From Ascoidea asiatica (lineage: Eukaryota; Ascomycota; Saccharomycetes; Ascoideales; Ascoideaceae), in contig BCKQ01000009.1 in the NCBI GenBank assembly GCA_001600695.1, positions 496,001-560,000 of the forward strand: a stretch of DNA of 64,000 nucleotides, read 5' to 3'. The notes beneath the pieces are model-generated. The model did no database searches and was not told the DNA's origin. It saw only the letters and a program-made list of their open reading frames with translations. Made by a program: the position numbers and the translations under genes. This document shows positions 1-11,249 of this stretch, piece by piece. Numbering within the stretch: the stretch's first letter is position 1; each line of letters starts with the position of its first letter.

Positions 1-78
1 CATAAAATATTTATAATTTATCAATTAAAAAATATATATATTCAATCACAAATATAAGAAAGAGATAAATAAAACAAA

Positions 79-1488
79 ATGATATTCAATTCTATTTTAA
101 AAACTTTAATAACACCTTTGATATTATTGAATAACTTCAATAGTAATTCATTAATTAGTGCAACAACTTCTGCAAAATTTGATTTATATGCAATAACTAC
201 TTCTGATTCTTCTATTCATTTAAATCCATTAGGTGTAACATCTGATAATGTTTTAGCAATTGGTGATGATATAACTTCTGTAGATATTCAAATATTAGAT
301 AATGGTACTGCAAAAATTTTAAATTCAAATTATTATTTAAAAGTAAAAACTGATAATTTATTAACATATTCAACAACTGGTTCTTCAATTTTTTTTATAA
401 CTGGAAAACATTTACATTATAATGGTTATTATACTTTTGTAGCTTGTCCTTTATCTGATGATTCTGATACTTATGAAGTTTATGTTGATACAACTGAAGG
501 TTCTTTTTCTCCTTGTTCAAATGGTACTTTATTTTCTTTTAGAGCTAGAGAAACTTCAGATGAAGATATTATAGAATCTTATTTTCCTTCAACTTTAGAT
601 CCAAGTGCTGCAACTGCTACTGGTTCAGATAATATATTTGCAACATCAACTGGTTCATCTGATGGAACTATAATTTTTACAGAAACTGGCGTTACAACAA
701 CAGCAACTACTTCTAGTTCTAATAGTGATGAATCTGCAGAAATTGGTGAAGATTCAGTTACTACTATTTATTCAACTAAAACTGCAAACGGCCAAGTTGT
801 TCCAATTACAACTTATACTGGTAAAACTTCAACAAGTTATTCAACTGGTTATAGTTATGAAACAATTACAAGTACAGTTATGGTTCCAATAACTGAAACT
901 TATACTTCAAAGGGTAAAGATACTGTTGTATTTTTAACTACTTATTACAGTGCTCAAGAAACTTGTATAACAAAAACCACAACTTCAGTTGAATATTCTG
1001 CAATTACAACAGATACTATAACTTATGTATCATGTTTAAATGGCGGTAAAGAATGTAAAACTACAATAACTTCAACTTTCAAATATGCTCCTGATTCTTC
1101 AACATTTATTACACAAAAACTTAATCAATCTTCTTCTGCAGCTTCATCTTCTTCTGGATTAATGTTTTCAATTTATGAAAGTGATTCAGAAATGATTACT
1201 TCAACCATATCTGGTAAAGCTTCATCATCATCTTCATCTTCATCAAATAAAAATTCTAGAACTTCAGATGTTTCGGACAATAATTCAAGTGAACAGATAG
1301 AATCAACAACAGCAGATGCCTTTGGTGCTATAGAAACTATATTTAACTCTTTAACATCTGCTGCAGCTTCAGTTGCCTCAAATATAACTGGACAAATTTT
1401 TTCAAGTCTGTCAGTGAATGAAGCTAATTCTTTGAAATCATTTTCAGTTTTTTCATTTATAACAATTTTTGGTTTAATGTTGATTTAA
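79..1488 (+). CDS. GPI-anchored, Ser/Thr-rich cell wall protein
   Basis: A 469-residue secreted wall protein of the yeast GPI mannoprotein type. Seen: a hydrophobic N-terminal signal (about residues 1-28), a compact N-terminal domain (about 35-150) with FFITGKHL and FVACP-type strands, then a long Ser/Thr-rich stalk, paired cysteines near residues 295 and 320 (ETC, SCLNGGKEC), and a C-terminal hydrophobic tail (last 17 residues) preceded by small residues, as expected for GPI attachment. The N-terminal domain resembles in layout the Cwp1-like wall-protein head (beta-strands followed by a phrase like GKHLHYNGYY), but I do not recognise a specific orthologue. The start is the first ATG after a clean A/T-rich leader. 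Poly-Ser runs (residues about 355-360 and 378-388) are coded mostly by TCT/TCA. Probable role: structural wall mannoprotein or adhesin; function is inferred from architecture only. Confidence 0.8.
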   Translation: MIFNSILKTLITPLILLNNFNSNSLISATTSAKFDLYAITTSDSSIHLNPLGVTSDNVLAIGDDITSVDIQILDNGTAKILNSNYYLKVKTDNLLTYSTTGSSIFFITGKHLHYNGYYTFVACPLSDDSDTYEVYVDTTEGSFSPCSNGTLFSFRARETSDEDIIESYFPSTLDPSAATATGSDNIFATSTGSSDGTIIFTETGVTTTATTSSSNSDESAEIGEDSVTTIYSTKTANGQVVPITTYTGKTSTSYSTGYSYETITSTVMVPITETYTSKGKDTVVFLTTYYSAQETCITKTTTSVEYSAITTDTITYVSCLNGGKECKTTITSTFKYAPDSSTFITQKLNQSSSAASSSSGLMFSIYESDSEMITSTISGKASSSSSSSSNKNSRTSDVSDNNSSEQIESTTADAFGAIETIFNSLTSAAASVASNITGQIFSSLSVNEANSLKSFSVFSFITIFGLMLI

Positions 1489-4400
1489 TGATAATTTATT
1501 ATTCAATTAATTTTTCTCAAAATTTTCAAAATCTTTAAATTCATCTTCATTTATCCTTAATCAATATTATCAACTTCAAGTTTAGTTTCAAAAACAAAAG
1601 AAAATATATTCATTGTTCCCCTTTTGAACTAGACTACAAAAATTTCAAAGAATAACTTTCATTCTACTTTTCTATTTTTATTTTTATTTTTTCCTTTGAA
1701 AGAAAAACAATTATTGTGTTTGGTCTCATTTTTTCGGGCGATTGCCTTTATTTAATTTTTTTTATTCTATGTGTTTATGGATTATATTACCTTTATGTGT
1801 GGTAATCTGGTTTTATGGTGTTAATATTTGGTTAAGCTTTAGGCTTTTTTTTTTATAATTTTAATTTTTATACAGTATAATAATTCTTTAAAAAGCTATA
1901 CATTCTCAATTTGCGAGTTATTTTTTCTTTTCAACTTTCATATTTTACAAATTTTTAGACAATTTCCTTAAATAGTCGATATATTTAGATAATTAATATA
2001 TATTTCATTTATCGTATTTAAAAAACCAATTATAAATTATTAAAGATGAGCAATAAACTTTTTGTCGGTAGTCTTTATTGACAAACTCTTTTCTAATTAA
2101 TATTTTTGAATATTGGTACTTTAAGGCTTTTCCTACTTCAAATAAAAAGAAAATGAATATCATCTTTTCATTTTGCTTTTATATAATTTAATTCAAATTT
2201 CAATCTCATTTATTTCTTTTGAAGATTATTTTATTTTTATATTGATACTTAATTTTTTTTTATTGATTTTACGGTACAGCAGTGACTCGGTACGGGTAAT
2301 TCCGTGAGGTGAAGATAATTTTTAGGAATAATGAAATATTTAACGGGAAATTTAGATTACCAATCCTAAAATGATAGTATTTGTGGTAATCAGTTTGACA
2401 AAGCCAATTTCATGAAGTCTTTAAAGAAAAGATGAAAAAAAGCAAAAAAAATTGCATTAAAGACGTTTGATGATCTATTAGTGAAAAACCGTTGAATATT
2501 AATGAAAAAATATGCAAAGCTTTTGTATTCAATCAAAAAAATATTACATAAAGAATAACAGTGTGTAATATAATCCCTTTAGATAATAATTATTTAATTT
2601 TGAAACAAGAAGTAAGTAATTGATTTTCGATATTGTAAAGTAATGTAATATCAGAGGCTTCTACAGCAGGATAAGATGAAAGAGAAGTTAAAATACTCAA
2701 ATAATATGCAATAAAAAGGTCATTTAATAATTGAAACTTCAAGATCATCAATATTTTATCTTATTGACATTACCAGAAATCAAAAAATATGTACATAAAT
2801 GGTTTCTACTGCAAACAATCCCTCAAGTGAACAATGGATGGAGCATCATTGTTCTTTTCGTCTTCGAAGAGATTGTCCTTTTTGTGGTTTTAGGGTCGGA
2901 ACAGCCGAACGAGTGCAGACACGGATCTGGTGCGGGATTCTAGGACGTAATCTGTGTTTAGGGCATACTCTCCAAATTTCAAAAGATGGTGGAGATGGTG
3001 AAAGTGAAGGTGAAAATGAAGATGAGTATGTCTCTAATTTTTTTTGATCTTTTCCAAGAGAAAATAGCAAAAACCAATATTAAAAAGAAGTTGCTGGTTA
3101 TGATTTCAGGAACTATTGAGAACCGTGGAAAATATTTCTACCCTATAAGTACAGTAAGTAATTTTATTGAAAGAGCTTGCCTAATAAGATGATTAATGAG
3201 ATTGATAATTAAAATCTTTTCAAAAATAGTTTAGTTAATATTCTATTATTAGAGCTAATTAATTCAAGAACTTGTAGATGATATAATATTTAAAATCATT
3301 GTAAATAAGAAAGCATATATACTGACTAATTATGACTAATATTTAATGTTTCGAAAGAAAAAACAAAATACCCAATACCTATTATATAATATATTTTTCT
3401 TAAGACAAAATTGAATTATGAGCTACTGTATATCAGTAACGTATAATGAGAAAATAAAATTCCCTCAAAAAAGGCTTTAATTTAATCAAAGACAAAAAAG
3501 TGTGGAAAATAAATAGATAAAGAAAGTTGATAAAGAATGAGAGTTAGTAGACAAAATACATCCATCTTATTGGCTACTGAATGGTTATTGATTGGATGCA
3601 TTAAAAGAAGAAGAAAAAAAAAGTCACTAGCTTTTTTTAAAAAGTATTGCAAAATAGTAAAAATACTAATTGAGATTTACTTCGCTTATTTTGTATCAAA
3701 TATTTGACAAAATTTAACATTTGAAGATTCGTAACTAATGTTCATTATGCTAGAATACTTTGAATACTTTCTTAGTATTATTACTAAATACTAAATATAT
3801 TTTTTAGTAAGTTTTAGTAAATTCTAGGTGAATTAAGATACTCAAACTAAAAAACTGATGGCATGCTTTTGTTGCTTAATAATATTCAATAAATAGTATT
3901 ATAGTAGTGGATATATACATAAATTCACCCTCTATTTTATAACGTAAGATATATTATATAGCAAATTTATCATCATATAATATTCAAAATGCTTCGATTT
4001 TGATTAACAACCAGAGTAATCACAAGGTAAAATTACCTTTATAAGATCAAATATGAACATAAACATAAGCATATCATTATTGATTATCCAAAAGAGCTAA
4101 TAAGTAGTAATAAGAATATATTGAGGAAATTTCATTATCCTGCTTTATTTCGGTTAACATTACATGACAAGCTCCTGAAAAAAAGTACGTTTTTATAGAT
4201 TTCGGTAACTATTATAATATTACTCTGTCAGATAATAATTTTATAATTGAAGCAAATTTGTTGGGATTCTTGAGACATAATGGAATAAATTAAGTTGTTT
4301 TAGTTTAAAAATTATCAAAGATAATGAAAAATGAGGTCCATATTATAAATATATTAATAATAAATATTATGTATTAATATATGTAAAATAGTAAATATAA

Positions 4401-7400
4401 AACTCGATAATTTCAAAACTATATAAAATTAAAAAAAGTGTAGACAAAAACATACATGTTTATTTAGTTTTTTGTACATAGCGCAATTAATGTTCTTCAG
4501 CACTTGAAATGTCAATTACTCTTAATTTTTTCTTTTAACTTTTAGTACCTCTGTGGCAACGGCGTAAGTATTCAAAGCTATAATTAACAAAAGAACTCTC
4601 TAACAGCCAAGCCCAATTTTTAAAAGATGAACTAATCGGATTATTCCTTAATAATTTTGTAATCAATTTCACTTTTGTTGAATCATATTTTTGATCCACA
4701 TATGGTTCTCCACAACATTTTAAAAGAAAACTATCTAGTTTCTTTCTCATTTGAACTGGTAAATTATGTTTACTTTTTACCTAACGTTTTGGAATTAATG
4801 CTTTCGTCATACTTGATTCTTCCGATTGGCTACTAACCAGTGAGGGATTGAAAGCAAATTCAACATTTGTTGCTTGAAAATAAGTAGGTGGAGGATCTAT
4901 TTTTAATTGAAGTGATTTTAGTAAGATTAGTAACTGAAGGAAAAGAAAATAAAATAAGAAAAAGGTTAACTCAAATATTTTTGACAACGAGTGACAACGA
5001 GCAACAACAACTGACAACACATACATTGAACATCCAACATTCGATATAAGAAAAATAAGTCACGTGTCATAGTTGAAACATATTTGAATTAAACTTAAAA
5101 GAAACAAAAATAAAGAAATAATATTTGCCTGTAAAAGCATAAAAAGAAAAAGTAAAATAAATGAAAACAATTTTAACAAAATTACATCATTCTGAATAAG
5201 TTCTTCTCATAAAAGAAAGTTACGCTCTTGAATATAAGATAAAAACTAGAAGTAATTAGGTAAATTAATAATAAACACTAAAAGGTAGATAATAAATCAT
5301 AAATTTTAAATTATGAATTGTAAATTGAAAATCACAAATAAAATAACATTGCAAGCATTTTCAAAAGCTTTGAAGAAAATTTTAATACAATTTTTTGTGG
5401 TGTATTTTTAATAATCCAATTAGGTTTTCACAACAATCCAATTTGGAGAATCCTTAAAACAATAACACTTGTAATCGGGAATGCGTTGTAAACAGGATGT
5501 CGAGGCTAAACAGAAAATATGTAAACAAGATATCAGATGTCTCTAAACGGGACAACAAGCTCCGATAAATATGAAGGGTGCATCAAGCTTCTAGAATCAG
5601 CACTTCTTGGAGAGTTTAGGCCGCAGCCAGCAGATAAAGGATTAAGCTTTCACTAGCGGTGAACAGATGATTTATTCATATTCTGGCGCCATAATCAAAT
5701 CATGATTTCAGTTTCAAGTTCAGATTTATTCGCCGCATTGCTGCACTGAAAGAAAATTGTCAGGCAAATCACTATTTAACACCTGATACCCAAGATTCCT
5801 GATGCTATATGAAAGTTGATATGGTGATTATAACCTGATTTTTGAAGCTCAATCGTTTTCAAAACCATAATCACAAGATTACTGCTAAATACATATGGGT
5901 TCGAAATTTTAAATAAAATTATGAATACAATATTTTTTTTTTTCAATGAATTTGTGGTTTGAATTTTAAATTTTATTATACAAAAATTGATTTTTCAGCT
6001 TTAAGGTATCTTTATTAATCATTGAAATAAGTATTACCTACCTTTAAAGCTTTCGAAGCTTTTTTTGAAAATGCTAAAAGTTTCTTTGAATATTAGTAAT
6101 CTTTGAAGAAACTTCCATAATTTTTTACAATCGAACTATGCACAAATAAAATGAACATTTGTTATCAATAATCTTAAAAGAAAAAATAAAAGAAAAAAGT
6201 TAAATTAAGAACATTGATTTCCACTGTTTTATTAAAATAATGTTAAGATCTTATATTTATGAGACATTAATTGAAATTATTATTAATTGAAAAATTTAAC
6301 ATTGTTTCATTTCAAGAAACATTACATATTATTTTTGAAAAGAATTAACAGGAATATTGAAATCATTCAAATTATAGAAAACATTCAAATCATACAAATC
6401 ATAAGTTTTCACCAGACTGCAGTGGTATGTTCTAAAACCTGCGTTTATGTTTTATAAAGCTCAAAAAGCCCAAAAAACCCAAAAAGTTTAAATTTAGTGC
6501 GCTGTTATACAGATACGCTTGGAGTTTAAGCTGCTGGTCAGTCTGCCTGCATGATGAGCTTGACTTCAACTCGTACTCGTAAGCGGGACTGTGGCCCCCA
6601 CTAAATCAATTTTTGTATCCATAATAAACATATCCATAGCCATAACCGTAACATAACTATTCACGAATATTTTTGTAATTTATAACGTTACAGGATTACT
6701 GTGATAATACAATACTATGATAGTGTAAACATGTAAATTCTGAAGAAGAAGTAACTTTTAGTTCCAAATTGAAATCAGAACACCTTTTTTATACATGGAA
6801 CACAAAAGGAAAGAAGAACAGAAAGAAGAAAAGAAGAAAAGAAGAAAAGAAGAACAAAAAATCTTGTAATATTCACAATTTCTGAATTCTAATACTCCTA
6901 GACGAATACGAAAAAATAGTTCATGCGATTTATAATCAAATTTTCGCCTTTTTTACTTCAAACATTTCTCCATTACCTCATATACTGTATATTAGAAATA
7001 TTTATGGAAGACTTGAAACCCAGCAGTGAACAGTTACTCGACCATCTCAAAAGCCAATTTAATTCCTTGAAAGAAAAATAAGTGTTTTTTTTTACTCAAT
7101 TTGAAAGCGCAGGTGATTCCCTGCAGAGGAACGTTGTAGTATCTGGTAGATAAATCTTATAAATCTTATAAATCTCAACCACCCACTATTAGCATTATTA
7201 GCCAAAAGTAATACACGTAGAAATTCCAGTAAATTTCATTTTAAAATATTCAAAAGAAAATTGGATTTTAAGCATTTTGGTAAAATTAACGAATTCATAT
7301 GACTATTGCAAGTCAGTGAGTGTATTTAGATCCATATTTCATTAAGCTTTCACCTATACAAAGTTATCAACATACTGTATATAAATTTCTCAAATTTTGA

Positions 7401-8038
7401 ATTCACTGGTACTTTTTTCAAAATTGTATGCAGTCGTAGTTAGAAATGCACAATTTTGTGAGTTTATAATTTTATATTCCTATACTACAATAGAACTAGT
7501 AGTAGTATTGAGTATATTTCAGCAGTATATTTCTACACTACGTTATTGTATGTACATAATAAGATTTTATATACTGTATAAAATCTTTCCATATATCATA
7601 GTTATGTGTACTCTGAAATTTAAACATTTTCAAAGCATTCATGTTTTTTATAATTTATATGATATATATATCTCATGAATTTCCTCCTGAATATTTTATT
7701 TTCCCACCTTTTTTTTTTTTTTTTTCTTTTCTTTTAAACTTTTGATTTTCTAATTTGTTTTAATACCTAAAGAAAAAAAATATAGAATATAGAACACAGA
7801 ATACAGATATACAGAATACAGAATACAGAATACATCCATTTTTCAATATATTTTTATATTAAGCTTATCTTTTTTTTTTTCTTATTATTTTGATTTTTTG
7901 TTTCTTTGTTTCCTAATAGAAATTGATTAGTTTTTAATGTATGTAATAAAAAACTATCCTTTTTATTTTTTTAAAATTTATTTAAATAACTTTTGAATTA
8001 ACAAAATCTTTTAAATATATTTAGTTCATTATAACATA
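1489..8038. other. Gene desert, AT-rich with a few less AT-rich islands
   Basis: About 6.5 kb without a convincing intact gene. Open frames here are short, start at non-ATG codons or lack domain signal. Seen: a stop-broken frame at 4535-5026 (separate entry); islands with more G+C near 2840-2960, 5480-5760 and 6430-6600; a Reb1-like word CGGGTAA near 2293; a Cbf1/CDEI-type GTCACGTG near 5059; simple repeats of AGAAGAAA type near 6810-6860 and of GAATACA type near 7795-7835; poly-T near 7710-7735. This could be decayed mobile DNA, an upstream regulatory region for the zinc-finger gene at 8039, or unrecognised non-coding RNA. Confidence 0.6.
4535..5026 (-). pseudogene. Broken open frame of unknown origin (in-frame TAG)
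   Basis: Two minus-strand open stretches are in the same frame and separated only by one TAG codon (4781-4783). The downstream piece has an ordinary-looking composition (KCCGEPYVDQK, NWAWLLE, SFEYLRRC motifs) unlike random AT-rich translation. The upstream piece begins with a hydrophobic segment and continues with a PPPTYF motif. I do not recognise the family. It could be the end of a decayed gene or transposon protein, or chance. Nothing around it (gene desert) supports a function. Confidence 0.25.
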
Positions 8039-9535
8039 ATGGAAAAAAAGAAAAATTTTGAAGAAATAAATCAAATTAATAAAGGAATTCAACAGAATAC
8101 AAATACAAATCCTTATATAAATTACCAATCGAATACAATTTCAAATCCAAATATGATTAGTTCAACAACAAATTTAAATCAACATTTTGATCAAAATAAT
8201 CATTTTAATCCAAATATAAACCTTAATCAAAACTTGAATTTAAATTTAAATTCAGGTTTGAATTCAAATTTAAGAAATACTAATAATCAGTTAAACTCTT
8301 ATGATTATCAAAATAGTTATAACTATTTGATTAATCAACAAAATAATGATCAAATTCAATCTCAAATTTCAAATCAATTAACTCCTCAAGTTTCAAAACA
8401 AATTATAAATCAAAATGTTAATGTTAATTTATCTTCAAGTTTTTCTCCTCAAAACTTAAATCAACAGAATAATCTTTATACAAATAATAATTTATTAAAT
8501 TATAATAATCAACTAATCTTTCTTCCACAATCCCAACTGCAACAACCTCTTCAACCTTTACAACCTTTACAACCTCTACAACCTCTACAACATCATCAAC
8601 ACCAACAATTTCCAACAAGTACTGAAACTTCTCAATTAATTAATTTCAATAATTTATCAAATTCAAATAGTTTAAATTATATCAATAATGCTACAACTCC
8701 CTTAGAAACAACTTTTAATAATCAACAATTACTTTTAAATCCAATTCATCAATCCAATCAAACTTTAGAAAGTAATTTTTTAATTCAACAAACTAATAGT
8801 AGTAATTCTCAATATTTTCCAATAAAATCAAACTCTCTTTCTTCAATTAATAAATTAATTTCAAATGATTCAAAAAAATTATCTGAAAGTTCAGTATCAA
8901 GTATGAATTCGAATTTTTCTTTGAATGAAATCAAATCACCTTTAAATAATGAGTTTGATATTACTCAACAATCAAGTTCAAACTCAATCTCGAATTCTAA
9001 GTCGAAATCGAAATCAAAAATTAAATCTAATGATGATCTTTCAGATGGTAAAAGTGATGAACAGGGAAAACCAAAAGCAAAAAGAAAATATAAAGCAAGA
9101 TCTTGCCCAATTTGTGGAAAATTTCTTCAAAGAGATTTAACAAGACATTTAAGAATTCATCAAGAAATTGGTAGATTTAAATGTATTTTTCCAAAAGAAT
9201 CTTGTTCACATAAAACTGGCTATTTTAATAGACCATATGATTTCAAAAAACATTTACTTCATTCTCATTTTCAATTTTTCGACTATAATGCAACAAAACT
9301 TATTAAATTATCAGAAAAAGAAGAACAAATAGGCGCTTGTTTAGCTTGTGGTTTAAGATGTCAAGCTGGTTATTGGTTAAATAATCATGTTCTTAGTGAA
9401 AATATTCAAGAAAAATGTCCAATTTTAAAGGTCGCAAACTTAAGTTACATAACACCAAATTATCAAAATATTGATTTATTGAATCCACCTTCTTCTGGAA
9501 AGCCAGGTAGTTCTTCTCAGCGAAAAATCTTATAA
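8039..9535 (+). CDS. STP-family-like C2H2 zinc-finger transcription factor
   Basis: A 498-residue protein with a low-complexity Asn/Gln/Ser/Leu-rich N-terminus (1-340), a basic stretch KPKAKRKYKAR (about 344-354) and a C-terminal zinc-binding module (about 354-460). Motifs in order: CPIC...RHLRIH (classical C2H2), then a divergent finger with SCSHKTGYFNRPYDFKKHLLHSH, then CLACGLRC...H...KCP. This three-part order, with the R-x-Y/D-x-x-K-x-H-L middle element and a final CxxC, is what I know from Stp1/Stp2/Stp3/Stp4 amino-acid-responsive factors. The N-terminal Ssy5-processed region of Stp1/2 is not evident, so it may be closer to Stp3/4 or another relative. A QPL repeat at about residues 168-182 is coded by a 9-bp tandem repeat (about 8545-8590). 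Nuclear DNA binding is inferred. Confidence 0.75.
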   Translation: MEKKKNFEEINQINKGIQQNTNTNPYINYQSNTISNPNMISSTTNLNQHFDQNNHFNPNINLNQNLNLNLNSGLNSNLRNTNNQLNSYDYQNSYNYLINQQNNDQIQSQISNQLTPQVSKQIINQNVNVNLSSSFSPQNLNQQNNLYTNNNLLNYNNQLIFLPQSQLQQPLQPLQPLQPLQPLQHHQHQQFPTSTETSQLINFNNLSNSNSLNYINNATTPLETTFNNQQLLLNPIHQSNQTLESNFLIQQTNSSNSQYFPIKSNSLSSINKLISNDSKKLSESSVSSMNSNFSLNEIKSPLNNEFDITQQSSSNSISNSKSKSKSKIKSNDDLSDGKSDEQGKPKAKRKYKARSCPICGKFLQRDLTRHLRIHQEIGRFKCIFPKESCSHKTGYFNRPYDFKKHLLHSHFQFFDYNATKLIKLSEKEEQIGACLACGLRCQAGYWLNNHVLSENIQEKCPILKVANLSYITPNYQNIDLLNPPSSGKPGSSSQRKIL

Positions 9536-10191
9536 ATAAAGAAAAAAAATATAATGATATATTATAATAGTTGTGTTTTGTTTTGTTTTATTATTTTTTT
9601 TTCAATTTTCTTTAACTTTTTGTGATATTTTGTGATTTTTTGTGATACTTTGTGACTTTTCTATACATATTCATATTCTTATACTTTTTTATTTATTTTT
9701 ATAGATTACTTTTTGATTTTGAATTTTCTAACTTCTTTTGAGCTGGTCTTTTTTCATAGTAATCAACTTATAGTTGTGACTTCTGTATTTTTATTACTTG
9801 CACTTGGTGAATAAACATGAATAGTTTCAATTCAATCCAATTCTTTACTATTTCAATTTTTATATCAAGTATTCAATATTCCCATGAAATTTGGGTTTCT
9901 TGCCTTTGAATTATGATAAAACTATTCAAAATGGTTGCACATTTTATTTATTGAATTGATTCTTGGCTTTTGAATTACTCAGTGAACTTAAGTAGCACCG
10001 GCTGAACTTGACTTTTCCAAGCAAAAAAATCGTAAAGGACTCCTCTAATTATAATTTAGTTTCGCCGTGCAAGCCTGAGTCTTTTATGAGGAAAATTTTA
10101 CAGGAGGAAAAAATTTATTACATATTAATTTTTCACAATTATTCAAAAATTAAATATTTGCTTCATAATATTTTCTATCACATAAAGACGT
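9536..10191. other. 3' flank of the zinc-finger gene up to the LTR
   Basis: About 650 bp without a gene. It starts with T-rich sequence containing a repeated TTTTTGTGAT/ACTTTTTGTGA word (9618-9660), probably the 3' untranslated region and polyadenylation zone of the upstream gene. A 62-residue open frame at 10008-10196 runs across the LTR boundary and is not supported. Confidence 0.5.
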
Positions 10192-10555
10192 TGTAAGATT
10201 CTCAACGATCCTACTCACCCAGTACGATAATCAATATCACCACGTGTCGACGAGTTAATAACTAGCAGCTCAAAATGCTTACTATTAAAAACCAAAGCTA
10301 CATCCAACGACGTGTAACAAAAAAGAGGTTTCATCCAAACATTGGATTTTTTATTTCAATTTTACTGTTTAATATATTGATTTAAAATCTTTTATTGATT
10401 ATTAAGTTTTTAACTCTTAAAATTGATGGATTGTTTGATAATTAATTCAGCTAATTTATGGCGATAAAAAAAATAATAAGAGTATTTATATAAAATTTAA
10501 GGGCATGAATGTTAGAAAAGGAGTTGTTTAAAATGTACTGAATCAAGTGAAAACA

Positions 10556-10770
10556 AATTGGTGAGATTGTAAAATTGAGAAATGTCACATTTAAAGATAA
10601 ATGTTGAAATTGTAGGATTGTAAATAATAAAACTGATTCATAATTGTTGCAATTATAAACTTGTAAATAGTTAAACAGATAAATAATTGTTGAAATTGTA
10701 AACTTGTAATTAGTATAGCTTATAAATAATTGTTGAAATTGTAAAGTTGAGCCTTGGTGGTGAAACTGTA
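10556..10770. repeat. 43-bp tandem repeat array inside the left LTR
   Basis: Units start at 10556, 10599, 10642, 10685 and 10728, exactly 43 bp apart. The best conserved part of each unit is AATTGTTGAAATTGTAAA followed by (C/G)TTG. The first and second units are more divergent. The period is not a multiple of three, so it is not a protein repeat. It lies in the LTR and could be an enhancer-like or packaging element. Confidence 0.8.
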
Positions 10771-10944
10771 AAAGCAAAATTGTTGGATTTTGAGGCTGAA
10801 AACGTTGAAGACACCACGAATTTATTTCACATGCAATTGATAGATTTATGTGTCAGAGATTCAATTGGGCATGCTGATGCTAACCCATGGACCTATGAGA
10901 CTAAAGCATTGAAAATCGGCAATAATGGTCGTTTTTATGAATGA
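10747..10944 (+). other. Short LTR open frame antisense to the element (left copy)
   Basis: A 65-codon open stretch beginning at TTG and antisense to the retroelement, present in both LTRs with one replacement (Arg in this copy, Cys in the right copy at 15540-15737). Its composition (ETVKAKLLDFEAENVED, CVRDSIGHADANPWTYETKAL) looks more protein-like than random AT-rich DNA. No ATG start or known domain is visible. It may be a captured fragment or chance. Confidence 0.3.
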
Positions 10945-11210
10945 CTTAATAGTTGGATTATGAGACTCAAAACTTGTTCAAGGAGGCTGAATTATTGGTT
11001 TGTGGGAGATAGTATGTAAAAATAACATATAAATTTGAAACAAGTTTGCTGGGGGGAGATCCATACAGATGGCGTCAATTTGATAAAAAAATTAAGAAAT
11101 GTTAAAGGATAGGCTAGGACGAAATATATACGAAAATTGAAACCGTAAACGGATAAATGACAAATGGACGAAAGTGATTTCAATTTAACTTAAATCGCTT
11201 GCTTATAATT

Positions 11211-11218
11211 CTCCCTAG
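11211..11218 (-). other. Candidate polypurine tract next to the 3' LTR
   Basis: On the minus strand the sequence CCTAGGGAG ends directly against the proposed start of the 3' LTR. A short purine run here is expected as plus-strand primer in LTR elements. It is short, so confidence is limited. Confidence 0.4.
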
Positions 11219-11249
11219 GTATAGATACGTTGATTATACCTGTGTCTAT

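Larger units (their letters stand above)
10192..11210 (-). repeat. Left LTR (3' LTR of the minus-strand element)
   Basis: It matches the right LTR base for base from about 10226 to 10917, with scattered differences outside this core. On the plus strand it begins TGTAAGATTCTC. The inner end is taken to about 11210, next to a purine-rich tract on the minus strand; homology is firm only to 11200. It contains five copies of a 43-bp repeat and an E-box CACGTG near its start. Confidence 0.85.

Noticed and set aside
2799-3047. Cys/Arg-rich plus-strand frame
   Set aside because: Composition is unusual, but no zinc-binding spacing or family match can be argued and frames on both strands overlap; left as part of the desert description.
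7137-7146. GTAGTATCTG, the branch-site recognition word of U2 snRNA
   Set aside because: The expected U2 5' stem sequence and Sm site are absent around it, so it is a chance match.
7397-7678. 93-residue frame before the zinc-finger gene
   Set aside because: Begins at TTG, is Tyr/Ile-rich and has no domain; typical of AT-rich non-coding DNA.
10451-10777. 108-residue minus-strand frame identical in both LTRs (also 15244-15570)
   Set aside because: It is a reading of the 43-bp LTR repeat array; identity reflects LTR identity, not coding constraint.
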